A DNA stretch of 30,194 nt from Trueperaceae bacterium. GTDB lineage: Bacteria > Deinococcota > Deinococci > Deinococcales > Trueperaceae. Each line of letters begins with the position of its first letter. The first letter of the stretch is position 1. Positions 24,447 to 30,194 of the stretch are shown piece after piece. Made by a program: the position numbers and the translations under genes. The stretch is taken from the NCBI GenBank assembly GCA_011390455.1, contig JAABSI010000033.1, positions 1-30,194 on the forward strand, in the 5' to 3' direction. Under the pieces are notes generated by a model. The model ran no database searches and was not told the origin of the DNA. It saw only the letters and a program-made list of their open reading frames with translations.

Positions 24447-25752
24447 CCCGCTCGAGTCGATCGCATCCCTCGCCGATCAGCTCGGTGGTGACGTTCAGCA
24501 TCGGCGCGATGCGCATCACGTTGCCCCAGCGGCCGCCCTTGCCGATCAGCAGGCCCTCGTCGCGGGCGGCGTTCAGGAGCGCGTTGGCGCGCGCGGCGTC
24601 CGGCTCCTGCGTGCCCGGGGCGACCATCTCGAGCGCCTGCATGAGCCCCATGCCGCGGACGTCGCCGACGAAGGGGTGCGTCGCGCTCATCGCCTCGAGC
24701 CGCGCGCGCAGGCGCGCGCCCTGCGCTTCGGCGTTCTCCGGGACGCGGTGGCGCTCCATGTAGGTGAGCGTCGCGTAGGCCTGCGCCATCGAGACCGGGT
24801 TGCCGCCGTACGTCGAGAGCGTGAAGGCGCGGACCGACTCGGCCACCTCGGGGGTCATGACCGTGGCGCCCACCGGCGCGCCGTTCGCGATCCCCTTGGC
24901 GAAGGTCATCACGTCGGGCTCGACGCCCCAGTGCTCGATGCCGCACCAGTGCGTGCCGGTCCGCCCCCAGCCCGTCTGCACCTCGTCGACGATCAGCAGG
25001 CCGCCGGCCTCGCGCACGAGCGGCTCGATGCGCCGGAAGTAGTCGGCCGGGGCCACGGCGAAGCCGCCGACGCCCTGGATCGGCTCGGCCATGAACGCGG
25101 CGATCCTCCCGTCGGTGCAGGTCGCGAGGAAATCGGCCAGGTCGTCGACCAGGAAGTCGAGGTAGGCCGCCTCGGTCATCCCCTTGGGCTTGCGGTAGAG
25201 GTTGGGGCTGCGCACCTGCTTGATGTGGCCGTCGTACACCCCGCCCTGCCGCCAGTTGGCGTGCGCCGTCATCGCCATCATCGAGGCGCTGCGCCCCGAG
25301 TAGGCGTGGCGCAGCGAGATCACGTCGCGGTGGCCCGTGTAGGTGCGCGCCGCCATGACCGCCATCTCGTCGGCCTCGGTGCCGCTGTTCGTGAAGAACG
25401 AGACCTTGAGCCGTCCCGGGGTGATGCGCGCCAAGAACTCGGCGACCTTGACGGTGATCTCGTTCAAGTAGAGCGTGCTGGTGTGCCCGGCGGTGCGCAT
25501 CTGCTGGGCGGTCGCCTCGACGACCTCGTCGTTCGCGTGCCCCACCGACACGGTGAGGATGCCGCCGAAGAAGTCGAGGTAGCGGTTCCCCTCGACGTCC
25601 CACAACCAGTCGCCCTTGGCGTGGTCCACGGCCAGCGGGCGCTCGCCGTAGTACAGCATGGAGCTTTGGACCGGCAACAGGAACTCGCGCTGGCGGGCGA
25701 GGAGATCGTGCGTGGCGGGCGAGCGTTCGGGAGCGACGGCGTCGGCGGGCAT
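24427..25752 (-). CDS. Class III PLP-dependent aminotransferase (AGXT2-like)
   Basis: A 441-residue cytoplasmic enzyme. Pyridoxal-phosphate residues are visible: NSGTEADE (122-129, phosphate cup), HAYSGRS (149-155), Glu224 in MAEPIQG, Asp256 in IVDEVQTGWGRTG (ring nitrogen), and the Schiff-base Lys286 in MTFAKGIANGAP. The overall pattern is closest to alanine-glyoxylate aminotransferase 2 and related enzymes; 4-aminobutyrate or ornithine-type activity is an alternative. The ATG at 25752 has a GGAGGT site five bases upstream. A -10 box and 16-bp palindrome lie just upstream, so the gene is probably regulated on its own. Confidence 0.9.
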   Translation of the reverse strand: MPADAVAPERSPATHDLLARQREFLLPVQSSMLYYGERPLAVDHAKGDWLWDVEGNRYLDFFGGILTVSVGHANDEVVEATAQQMRTAGHTSTLYLNEITVKVAEFLARITPGRLKVSFFTNSGTEADEMAVMAARTYTGHRDVISLRHAYSGRSASMMAMTAHANWRQGGVYDGHIKQVRSPNLYRKPKGMTEAAYLDFLVDDLADFLATCTDGRIAAFMAEPIQGVGGFAVAPADYFRRIEPLVREAGGLLIVDEVQTGWGRTGTHWCGIEHWGVEPDVMTFAKGIANGAPVGATVMTPEVAESVRAFTLSTYGGNPVSMAQAYATLTYMERHRVPENAEAQGARLRARLEAMSATHPFVGDVRGMGLMQALEMVAPGTQEPDAARANALLNAARDEGLLIGKGGRWGNVMRIAPMLNVTTELIGEGCDRLERALARIA

Positions 25753-25791
25753 GCGGACCTCCAAGCATCGCCCGAGGGGGCGTTGGAGCGC

Positions 25792-25821
25792 ACGATAGCG
25801 CGGGACCGAGCACGTGCTCGG
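25792..25821 (-). promoter_or_regulatory. Promoter with 16-bp palindromic operator candidate
   Basis: On the minus strand TATCGT (25797-25792) is a likely -10 box. A perfect palindrome, CCGAGCAC/GTGCTCGG (25806-25821), begins eight bases upstream and would cover the spacer and -35 position. A repressor or activator bound there would control the aminotransferase gene. Confidence 0.5.
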
Positions 25822-25861
25822 CCGCCTCGAGCCGCTCGGGCGAACGGCGGGCTGCGAGGGT

Positions 25862-26656
25862 TCAGCGATCCGGATCGGTGCGCACGGGGGCGTTGGCCGG
25901 TGCCCGTCGGCCCGGCGCATGGCCGTGCCCCCGGCGCCGCAGGTCTTCCGGCGCCAACGCGCGCCCCGGGCGACCGATGCCGAAGCCCTGGGCATGGGTG
26001 GCGCCGATGCCCTCGAGCAGGTCGAGCTCGTGCTCGGCCTCCACGCCCTCGACCACCACGATGCGGAAGCGCAACGAGGCCTCGCGGACGAGCTTGGCGA
26101 CGCGGGGTCGGGTCTCGCGGTCGCGCAGCAAGGCGAGCACGCTGCGGTCGAGCTTGATGCCGTCGACCGGTGCGTCGAGCTGCCAGCGCCGCTCGAGGTC
26201 GGGCGCCGAGACGTCGTCGAGGAGCACCAGGTGCAGCCGATCGCCCAGCGCGGCGAGGCTGGCCCAGAGGCCGCCGATGTCCAGGTACCGCTGCTCGGTC
26301 AGCTCGACGATCAAGCGGCCGCGCAGGGCGGGGAGGACCTCCTCCAGGGCGCAGAGGGCCGTGGGATGGGTCGCCTGGCGCGGGCTGAGGTTGACGCTCA
26401 GGCGCGCCTCGGGGTGCGCTTGGAGCGCCTCGGCGGCGTGCTGCACGGTGAAGCGCGTGAAGGTCGATTGGCGCGTGGGCTCGAGCCAGTAGGGCAGCAC
26501 CCGGTCGGGGCCACGAACGGTCCCATCCGCCAGGTACCACCGAACCAGCGCTTCGTGCCAACCGGCGTCGCCCCTCGAGAGGGATTCGATGGGTTGGTAC
26601 AGGAAGCGAAGGGCATCGAGCGGCGGTGGCTCGTGGGCATGGTGGAGGTCGGGCAT
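25862..26656 (-). CDS. EAL-domain protein (cyclic-di-GMP phosphodiesterase-like)
   Basis: A 264-residue protein that is almost entirely an EAL domain, with no sensor or GGDEF part. Metal and substrate residues seem kept: Glu35 in EALVRW, Asn89 in VNLSP, Glu118 in VELTE, Asp147-Asp148, Lys168 in IKLDR, Glu203 in VEGVEA and Gln223 in AQGFGIGRP. The loop-6 motif, normally DDFGTGYSS, reads DDVSAPDLE; this loop supports the dimer and metal site, so activity may be reduced or lost. An Arg/Pro-rich tail follows from ~235. It lies downstream of the small peptide gene on the same strand, with a palindrome between them and its own possible TACCGT box (26680-26675). Confidence 0.88.
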   Translation of the reverse strand: MPDLHHAHEPPPLDALRFLYQPIESLSRGDAGWHEALVRWYLADGTVRGPDRVLPYWLEPTRQSTFTRFTVQHAAEALQAHPEARLSVNLSPRQATHPTALCALEEVLPALRGRLIVELTEQRYLDIGGLWASLAALGDRLHLVLLDDVSAPDLERRWQLDAPVDGIKLDRSVLALLRDRETRPRVAKLVREASLRFRIVVVEGVEAEHELDLLEGIGATHAQGFGIGRPGRALAPEDLRRRGHGHAPGRRAPANAPVRTDPDR

Positions 26657-26707
26657 CAGATGATGGGCGCCCGCACGGTATGCGAGCGCCGGGTCCTCGG
26701 CTCTCTC

Positions 26708-26725
26708 GGCGCGGCGCGCCGCGCC
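26708..26725 (-). terminator. 18-bp GC palindrome between the small peptide and EAL genes
   Basis: GGCGCGGCG and CGCCGCGCC form a perfect palindrome 25 bases after the peptide stop codon on the minus strand. It is a candidate terminator. Confidence 0.4.
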
Positions 26726-26750
26726 AGGTGCGTGGTCCTCGGGGTCGGCC

Positions 26751-26891
26751 TCAGCCGACGTCGACGATGTCCTTGGTGCTGCCGGCGAAGGTCGTGCTGC
26801 CAGGCTGCAGCGACGCGAAGGTGCCGGCGGTGAGGCCGCCGAGGGCGAGGACGACGAGCACGGTGCGGGCGATGGTCTTGAAGGTGGTCAT
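26751..26891 (-). CDS. 46-residue secreted or membrane peptide, unknown
   Basis: A small reading frame supported by a strong AAGGAGGG ribosome site before its ATG and by a promoter-like TACCCT box (26920-26915). The product begins MTTFKTIARTVLVVLALGGL, has a hydrophobic core at ~9-24 and a polar tail TTFAGSTKDIVDVG. It looks either like a signal peptide releasing a ~20-residue peptide or like a single-span membrane peptide. No homologue is recognised. It is divergent from the 61-residue gene at 27026 and shares an inverted-repeat promoter with it. Candidate roles such as toxin, signal or stress peptide are not separable from sequence. Confidence 0.65.
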   Translation of the reverse strand: MTTFKTIARTVLVVLALGGLTAGTFASLQPGSTTFAGSTKDIVDVG

Positions 26892-26914
26892 GGGACCCTC
26901 CTTGAGTTGTCCGG

Positions 26915-26998
26915 AGGGTACGCAGGGGGGCGCTCCAAACCCGCTTCATGCGCGCGCGAAACGATGGCGCGGCTTTGGAGCGCCCCCCTCCGTAGGGT
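26915..26998. promoter_or_regulatory. Symmetric divergent promoter with 16-bp inverted repeat
   Basis: Identical 16-base arms (TTTGGAGCGCCCCCCT read outward) occupy 26939-26924 on the minus strand and 26974-26989 on the plus strand, with a 34-base loop. Each arm ends three bases before an outward TANNNT box: TACCCT (26920-26915) to the left and TAGGGT (26993-26998) to the right. Both small genes therefore carry the same element directly upstream of their -10 boxes, suggesting a shared regulator or sigma factor. Confidence 0.65.
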
Positions 26999-27025
26999 GG
27001 CCGCACGGTTCGAGGAGGTCCCACC

Positions 27026-27211
27026 ATGACCCATGAAGAAGCCCGCCGTCGTCTCGAGCGCACGACGGAGTTCCGGTTCCAAGGCGACCGCGTGCTCGTG
27101 CGCGACCCGCGCTGGCTGCGGTCGATCGCAGCGCTCCGCGTCGAGGACCGCTCCGGAGACGCGTGGCCGTCGCCATCGGCCCTGAACGCATCGATGGAGC
27201 ACGCTGCCTAG
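27026..27211 (+). CDS. 61-residue hypothetical protein
   Basis: A small soluble protein without export signal. It has a good GAGGAGGT ribosome site before the ATG and the TAGGGT box 27 bases upstream. The N-terminal half is charged and probably helical (MTHEEARRRLERTTEFRF), followed by a strand-like VLVRDPRWLRSIAALRV and a polar tail. No family is recognised. It is divergent from the 46-residue peptide gene and lies 42 bases before a large regulator gene on the same strand. A hairpin with a TTCG loop after its stop makes a separate transcript plausible. Confidence 0.6.
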   Translation: MTHEEARRRLERTTEFRFQGDRVLVRDPRWLRSIAALRVEDRSGDAWPSPSALNASMEHAA

Positions 27212-27215
27212 AGCG

Positions 27216-27227
27216 CCACTTCGGTGG
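27216..27227 (+). terminator. Small UUCG-loop hairpin
   Basis: CCAC-TTCG-GTGG, a stable C(UUCG)G tetraloop, lies a few bases after the 61-residue gene. Flanking GC bases extend the stem with one mismatch. Confidence 0.4.
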
Positions 27228-27241
27228 TGCGACCGACCCGC

Positions 27242-27247
27242 TATCGT
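27242..27247 (+). promoter_or_regulatory. TANNNT box (TATCGT) of the large regulator gene
   Basis: TATCGT ends six bases before the GTG at 27254, and no ribosome site is visible. This favours a leaderless transcript and the GTG at 27254 over an earlier in-frame GTG at 27224. Confidence 0.5.
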
Positions 27248-27253
27248 GCCGGC

Positions 27254-29731
27254 GTGTGGCTTCCTCGCCAGCTCGAGGCTCTGGAGCGAAGCCGGCGACC
27301 GGTCGTGCTGCATGGCGGTGAGCCGTGCGGCACGCCGTACGTCATCGACGCGCTGCGCGAGCGTCGACGGCTTGCCTGGTTCGCCTTGGGCCCGCGCCAG
27401 GACGGCGATCCGGTCGCCCAGGCGAACGCCCTGGCCGCGGCCCTGAACGCGGTGGCCGGGGGACCGCTCTTCGGGTTCGGCCTGCCGGTGCGCGCCCAGC
27501 TCGACGCCGTGCGCCACCACCGGCCCGACCTGGCGCCGCTCTGGGTGGTCGCGACCCTGTCGGCGCCGCCCCCCGCTTGGTTGGCCGAGCTCGGGGCGCT
27601 GCACGACGAGGGCTTGCGCGTGCTGATCGACGTCCGCACGACCGAGGTCGGTACCGCCCTGCGAGCATGGGCGACCGTCCGGGGTCCCTCCCAGTTGGCC
27701 GTGCGGCCCGCCGAGGTGGACGCGATCGTGCCGCGAGCGCTCGATCGGGCCGCCGTGTCCGAACTGCTGTTGGCGACGGGCGGCCGCTTCGGCGAGCTGC
27801 TTCGGGAGGCGGCGCGCGCCGTCCGCCTCCCGCTCCCCAAGGTGCCGGGGCCCGATGGACCCTTGGTGGCCGTCGAGGACGCGCACGCCGTCGACGCCAG
27901 CCTCGCCGCCCGGGCCCTCGCCCGCGACGGCGACCACGTCGGCGCCCTCGAGCTCGCGGTCCTCCGGGCGCCGGAGCTCGTCGACGAGCTCCTGCGCCGG
28001 TCGGGACCGGCCTACCAGGAGCGGGGCCTGCTGGAGCGGCTGCACCTGCTCCTCACCGCGCTCGGGCCGCCGTACCGAACCCGAGAGCGGGTGCTCGAGT
28101 GGCGCCTCGTCGCTGCGGCCGGCACGGGACACCTCGCGGACGTCCTCGACGAGGTCGACGCCCACCTCGCCGCCTTCGCCGCGCCCGAACTGCGCGCCCG
28201 CCGGGCCGGCGTGATGCTTCGGGTGGAGGGGTTCGCGTTCGCCTCGGCGGCGGTCGAGGCGCGTCGGACGCCGCTGACCGTGTGGCAGCTCGGCCGCCTC
28301 CACCCGGACTTGGCCCGGGGCGCGGAGCTCCTCGAGGAATCGGTTCGGCTCGCCGAGGAGGTGGGTTCGGCGTACGACGTCGCGCGCAACGCCGGGGCGC
28401 TCGCCGCGCGGCTGTTGCACCTGGGCGCCTTCGGCCGCGCCCGTGCCTGGGCCCACTGGGCGCTCCAGGCGCTCGATCGGCACGGCATCAACGATGGACC
28501 GCGGCGGCTGCAGCTGGTCAACGACCTCGCGTACGCGCGCGTGCTCACCGGCGACCTGGCGGGCCTCGAGCGCACCTTCGCGGACGGCGCCGCCGTCCTC
28601 GACGGAGCGCTCCCGGACCTGGCCGGGCACTTCCGGTCGACGTGGGCGGCCTTCGAGCTCGCGGTCGGGCGGCCCGAGGCGGCCGAGGCGCGGATCCGTC
28701 CGGCCTTCGAAGCGGCGCCGCTGCGGACCCGGACCCACCACGCCGTCGTCCTCGTGCGCACCCTGCTGGAGCTGGGGCGCGAGCGCGAGGCGACCGAGGT
28801 CGCGGCCGCGACCTTCGAGCTCGCACCATCGGGCGATTCCTATGCCCACGCGCTCGCCGCGCTGGCGCGCGGCATGGTGCGCGCCGTCGGCGCCTGGCGC
28901 GCCGGCGAGGCCGAGGGAGCCGCGGGCCGCGCCGCCGCGGACGACCTGTCGGACGCGCTGTTCGAGCGCACGCTTCAGGCCGAACACCGGCTGCCGGCGG
29001 CGCTCCACCTGCTGCTCGTGCGGCCGGAGCTCGCCGCGAGCCTCCCGGAGGACCTGGGCCCGGTGCTGCGCGGCCTCGCGCCCACCGCGCTGCGCGTGTT
29101 CGCCGGACCGCCGGACGTGTTCGACGCCGTGATCGCCGCGATCGAGGGGGGTGGTCCGGCGCTCCGCCTCGAGTTCTTCGGAGGCGCGCGGGCGCGCTGG
29201 CACGGACGGCCCGTCGACCTGCCGCCGCGGATGCGCGAGGTGGCGCTCGCCCTCGCCCTGCATCCCGACGGCATCGACCGCGACGCCTTGAACGACTTCC
29301 TGACGCTGGACGGTCACGCGCCCTTCACGAGCGGCGGCCTCCGCGGCCTCACCACCCGGTTGCGCACGCTGCTGCCCGTGAGCGACGCGCCGTACCGCTT
29401 CACCGAAGCGTACGCGGCCGACGTCCTCGAGGCGCGTCGTCAGCTGGCGGCGGGCCGGGTGCGCGAGGCCGTCGCGCTCGCGCGCGGGCCGCTGCTGCCG
29501 GAGAGCGACGCGTCCGGCGTGCGCGAGGCGCGGGAAGCGATCGAAGAGCACCTGCGCCAGGCGGCGCTCTCGGCGGCCGACGCCGACGTGCTGTTCGAGC
29601 TCGCCGAGCGCTTGGGCGACGACCTCGAGCTCTGGGAGGCCGCGGCCGAGGCGCTGCCCGGCGGCGATCCCCGGTTGGCGCTCGCGAAGGCGCGCCAGCG
29701 GCGCCTGCACGCCGACTACGGCGCCGTCTGA
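27254..29731 (+). CDS. Large SARP-type regulator: degenerate P-loop, helical repeats, C-terminal winged helix
   Basis: An 825-residue protein laid out like MalT/AfsR-type regulators but inverted and decayed. The N-terminus (WLPRQLEALERSRRPVVLHGG) has the position of a Walker A, but HGGEPCGTP lacks the Lys, so nucleotide binding is doubtful. Residues ~220-630 are helical and TPR-like (AARLLHLGAFGRARAWAHWAL; LLELGREREATEVAAATF). At ~637-715 LRLEFFGGARARWHGRPVDL, PPRMREVALALALHPDGI and then GLRGLTTRLRTLLPV match the OmpR-like winged helix of SARP activators. The last ~110 residues resemble the BTAD region. It probably binds DNA through the C-terminal part and senses a partner through the repeats. 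Targets are unknown; the neighbouring mini-genes are candidates. Confidence 0.75.
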   Translation: MWLPRQLEALERSRRPVVLHGGEPCGTPYVIDALRERRRLAWFALGPRQDGDPVAQANALAAALNAVAGGPLFGFGLPVRAQLDAVRHHRPDLAPLWVVATLSAPPPAWLAELGALHDEGLRVLIDVRTTEVGTALRAWATVRGPSQLAVRPAEVDAIVPRALDRAAVSELLLATGGRFGELLREAARAVRLPLPKVPGPDGPLVAVEDAHAVDASLAARALARDGDHVGALELAVLRAPELVDELLRRSGPAYQERGLLERLHLLLTALGPPYRTRERVLEWRLVAAAGTGHLADVLDEVDAHLAAFAAPELRARRAGVMLRVEGFAFASAAVEARRTPLTVWQLGRLHPDLARGAELLEESVRLAEEVGSAYDVARNAGALAARLLHLGAFGRARAWAHWALQALDRHGINDGPRRLQLVNDLAYARVLTGDLAGLERTFADGAAVLDGALPDLAGHFRSTWAAFELAVGRPEAAEARIRPAFEAAPLRTRTHHAVVLVRTLLELGREREATEVAAATFELAPSGDSYAHALAALARGMVRAVGAWRAGEAEGAAGRAAADDLSDALFERTLQAEHRLPAALHLLLVRPELAASLPEDLGPVLRGLAPTALRVFAGPPDVFDAVIAAIEGGGPALRLEFFGGARARWHGRPVDLPPRMREVALALALHPDGIDRDALNDFLTLDGHAPFTSGGLRGLTTRLRTLLPVSDAPYRFTEAYAADVLEARRQLAAGRVREAVALARGPLLPESDASGVREAREAIEEHLRQAALSAADADVLFELAERLGDDLELWEAAAEALPGGDPRLALAKARQRRLHADYGAV

Positions 29732-29733
29732 GC

Positions 29734-29745
29734 CGGTCCGGACCG
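29734..29745 (+). terminator. 12-bp palindrome after the regulator gene
   Basis: CGGTCC/GGACCG lies three bases after the regulator stop codon. It is a weak terminator candidate. Confidence 0.3.
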
Positions 29746-29785
29746 CCGACGCCGCCCGCCGACCACGCCCCGCCGCCCGAGGCCG

Positions 29786-29791
29786 TACCCT
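29786..29791 (+). promoter_or_regulatory. TANNNT box (TACCCT) of the isocitrate dehydrogenase gene
   Basis: TACCCT ends seven bases before the ATG at 29799, with no ribosome site. This is the ideal spacing for a leaderless transcript. Confidence 0.5.
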
Positions 29792-29798
29792 AGGCGCC

Positions 29799-30194
29799 AT
29801 GGCATCCGAACCCCGCATCCCCGTCGCCGTCGCCGAGGGCGACGGCATCGGTCCCGAGATCACCGCGGCGACCCGCCGCATCGTCGACGCCGCCGGCGCC
29901 GCGATCGACTGGGTCCCGGTCACGCTCGGCCACGCCGCCTACCTGCAAGGCGAGACCTCCGGCGTCCCCGAGAACGCCTGGCGGGCGATCCGCGAGCACC
30001 GCGTGCTGCTCAAGGGCCCCGTGCTCACCCCGCAGGGCGGCGGGTACAAGAGCGTCAACGTCACCCTGCGCAAGAGCCTCGGGCTCTTCGCCAACGTGCG
30101 CGAGACGCGCGCGTTGGCGCCCTACGTTCCCACCCGCCACCCGGGGATGGACGTCGTGGTCGTGCGCGAGACCTCGATGCTGGCGCGGCTGGTC
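29799..30194 (+). CDS. icd: Isocitrate dehydrogenase, Thermus-like, 5' part only
   Basis: The first 132 residues of an isocitrate/isopropylmalate-dehydrogenase-family enzyme, cut by the window edge. VAEGDGIGPEIT is the family start. LLKGPVLTPQGGGYKSVNVTLRKSLGLFANVR contains the substrate-binding Ser-x-Asn-x3-Arg and the Arg of ANVR. The phrasing fits Thermus-type isocitrate dehydrogenase, which makes 2-oxoglutarate in the TCA cycle. The family usually continues VVVREN-x-EDLYAG. Here the frame reads VVVRETSMLARLV, while the -1 frame from 30170 reads DLDAG. The last ~25 bases may therefore hold a frameshift or simply diverge. Related 3-isopropylmalate dehydrogenase is a less likely alternative. 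Confidence 0.8.
   Translation, partial: MASEPRIPVAVAEGDGIGPEITAATRRIVDAAGAAIDWVPVTLGHAAYLQGETSGVPENAWRAIREHRVLLKGPVLTPQGGGYKSVNVTLRKSLGLFANVRETRALAPYVPTRHPGMDVVVVRETSMLARLV

Noticed and set aside
1..30194. tRNA, rRNA, riboswitch or mobile-element genes
   Set aside because: No cloverleaf, rRNA segment, known riboswitch pattern or transposase was recognised by eye. A covariance-model scan could still reveal small RNAs.

Overview
The window is uniformly very GC-rich, tightly packed bacterial DNA. Three things point to the Deinococcota, perhaps near Truepera, though this is inference. There is a Thermus-like isocitrate dehydrogenase at the right edge. S-layer-homology (SLH) proteins carry the Deinococcus/Thermus style of SLH repeat. 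Many genes have a TANNNT -10 box 5-9 bases before the start codon, the leaderless promoter layout described in Deinococcus. No tRNA, rRNA, CRISPR array, transposase or phage gene is visible.

Left third (221-8049, minus strand): one likely operon for uptake and breakdown of peptides or peptide-like compounds. It runs IclR-type regulator, dipeptide-type binding protein, two permeases, M19 dipeptidase, BPL_N/class I amidotransferase-like protein with a C-terminal hydrophobic segment, and proline-iminopeptidase-like hydrolase. The transporter ATPases are not in the window. A 15-bp perfect hairpin separates the binding-protein gene from the permease genes. A fragment of a secreted protein ends at the left edge.

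Middle (8152-15092, plus strand): M23 peptidase, oxygen-independent coproporphyrinogen III oxidase (hemN), a multi-span membrane protein and a heterodimeric ABC exporter pair. A convergent minus-strand TPR protein with a long Ala-rich helix follows.

Surface-protein region (16962-20442): two full-length tandem paralogues with signal peptide, two SLH repeats, a short helix and a collagen-like Gly-X-Y stalk. The stalk is interrupted by a Cys-flanked Asp-rich module and closed by a Cys-X-Cys knot. Between them lies a truncated third copy fused to a 105-bp duplicate of the 3' end of the downstream DNA-glycosylase gene, a clear rearrangement scar.

Right third: 3-methyladenine DNA glycosylase and a THUMP/RlmL-type methyltransferase as a minus-strand pair; two secreted Ig-like proteins; a class III aminotransferase behind a 16-bp palindrome; an EAL-domain protein; two tiny genes diverging from a symmetric inverted-repeat promoter; a large SARP-type regulator with a degenerate P-loop; and the start of isocitrate dehydrogenase, cut by the window edge. 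The most unusual content is the SLH-collagen locus with its chimeric scar and the divergent mini-gene pair.
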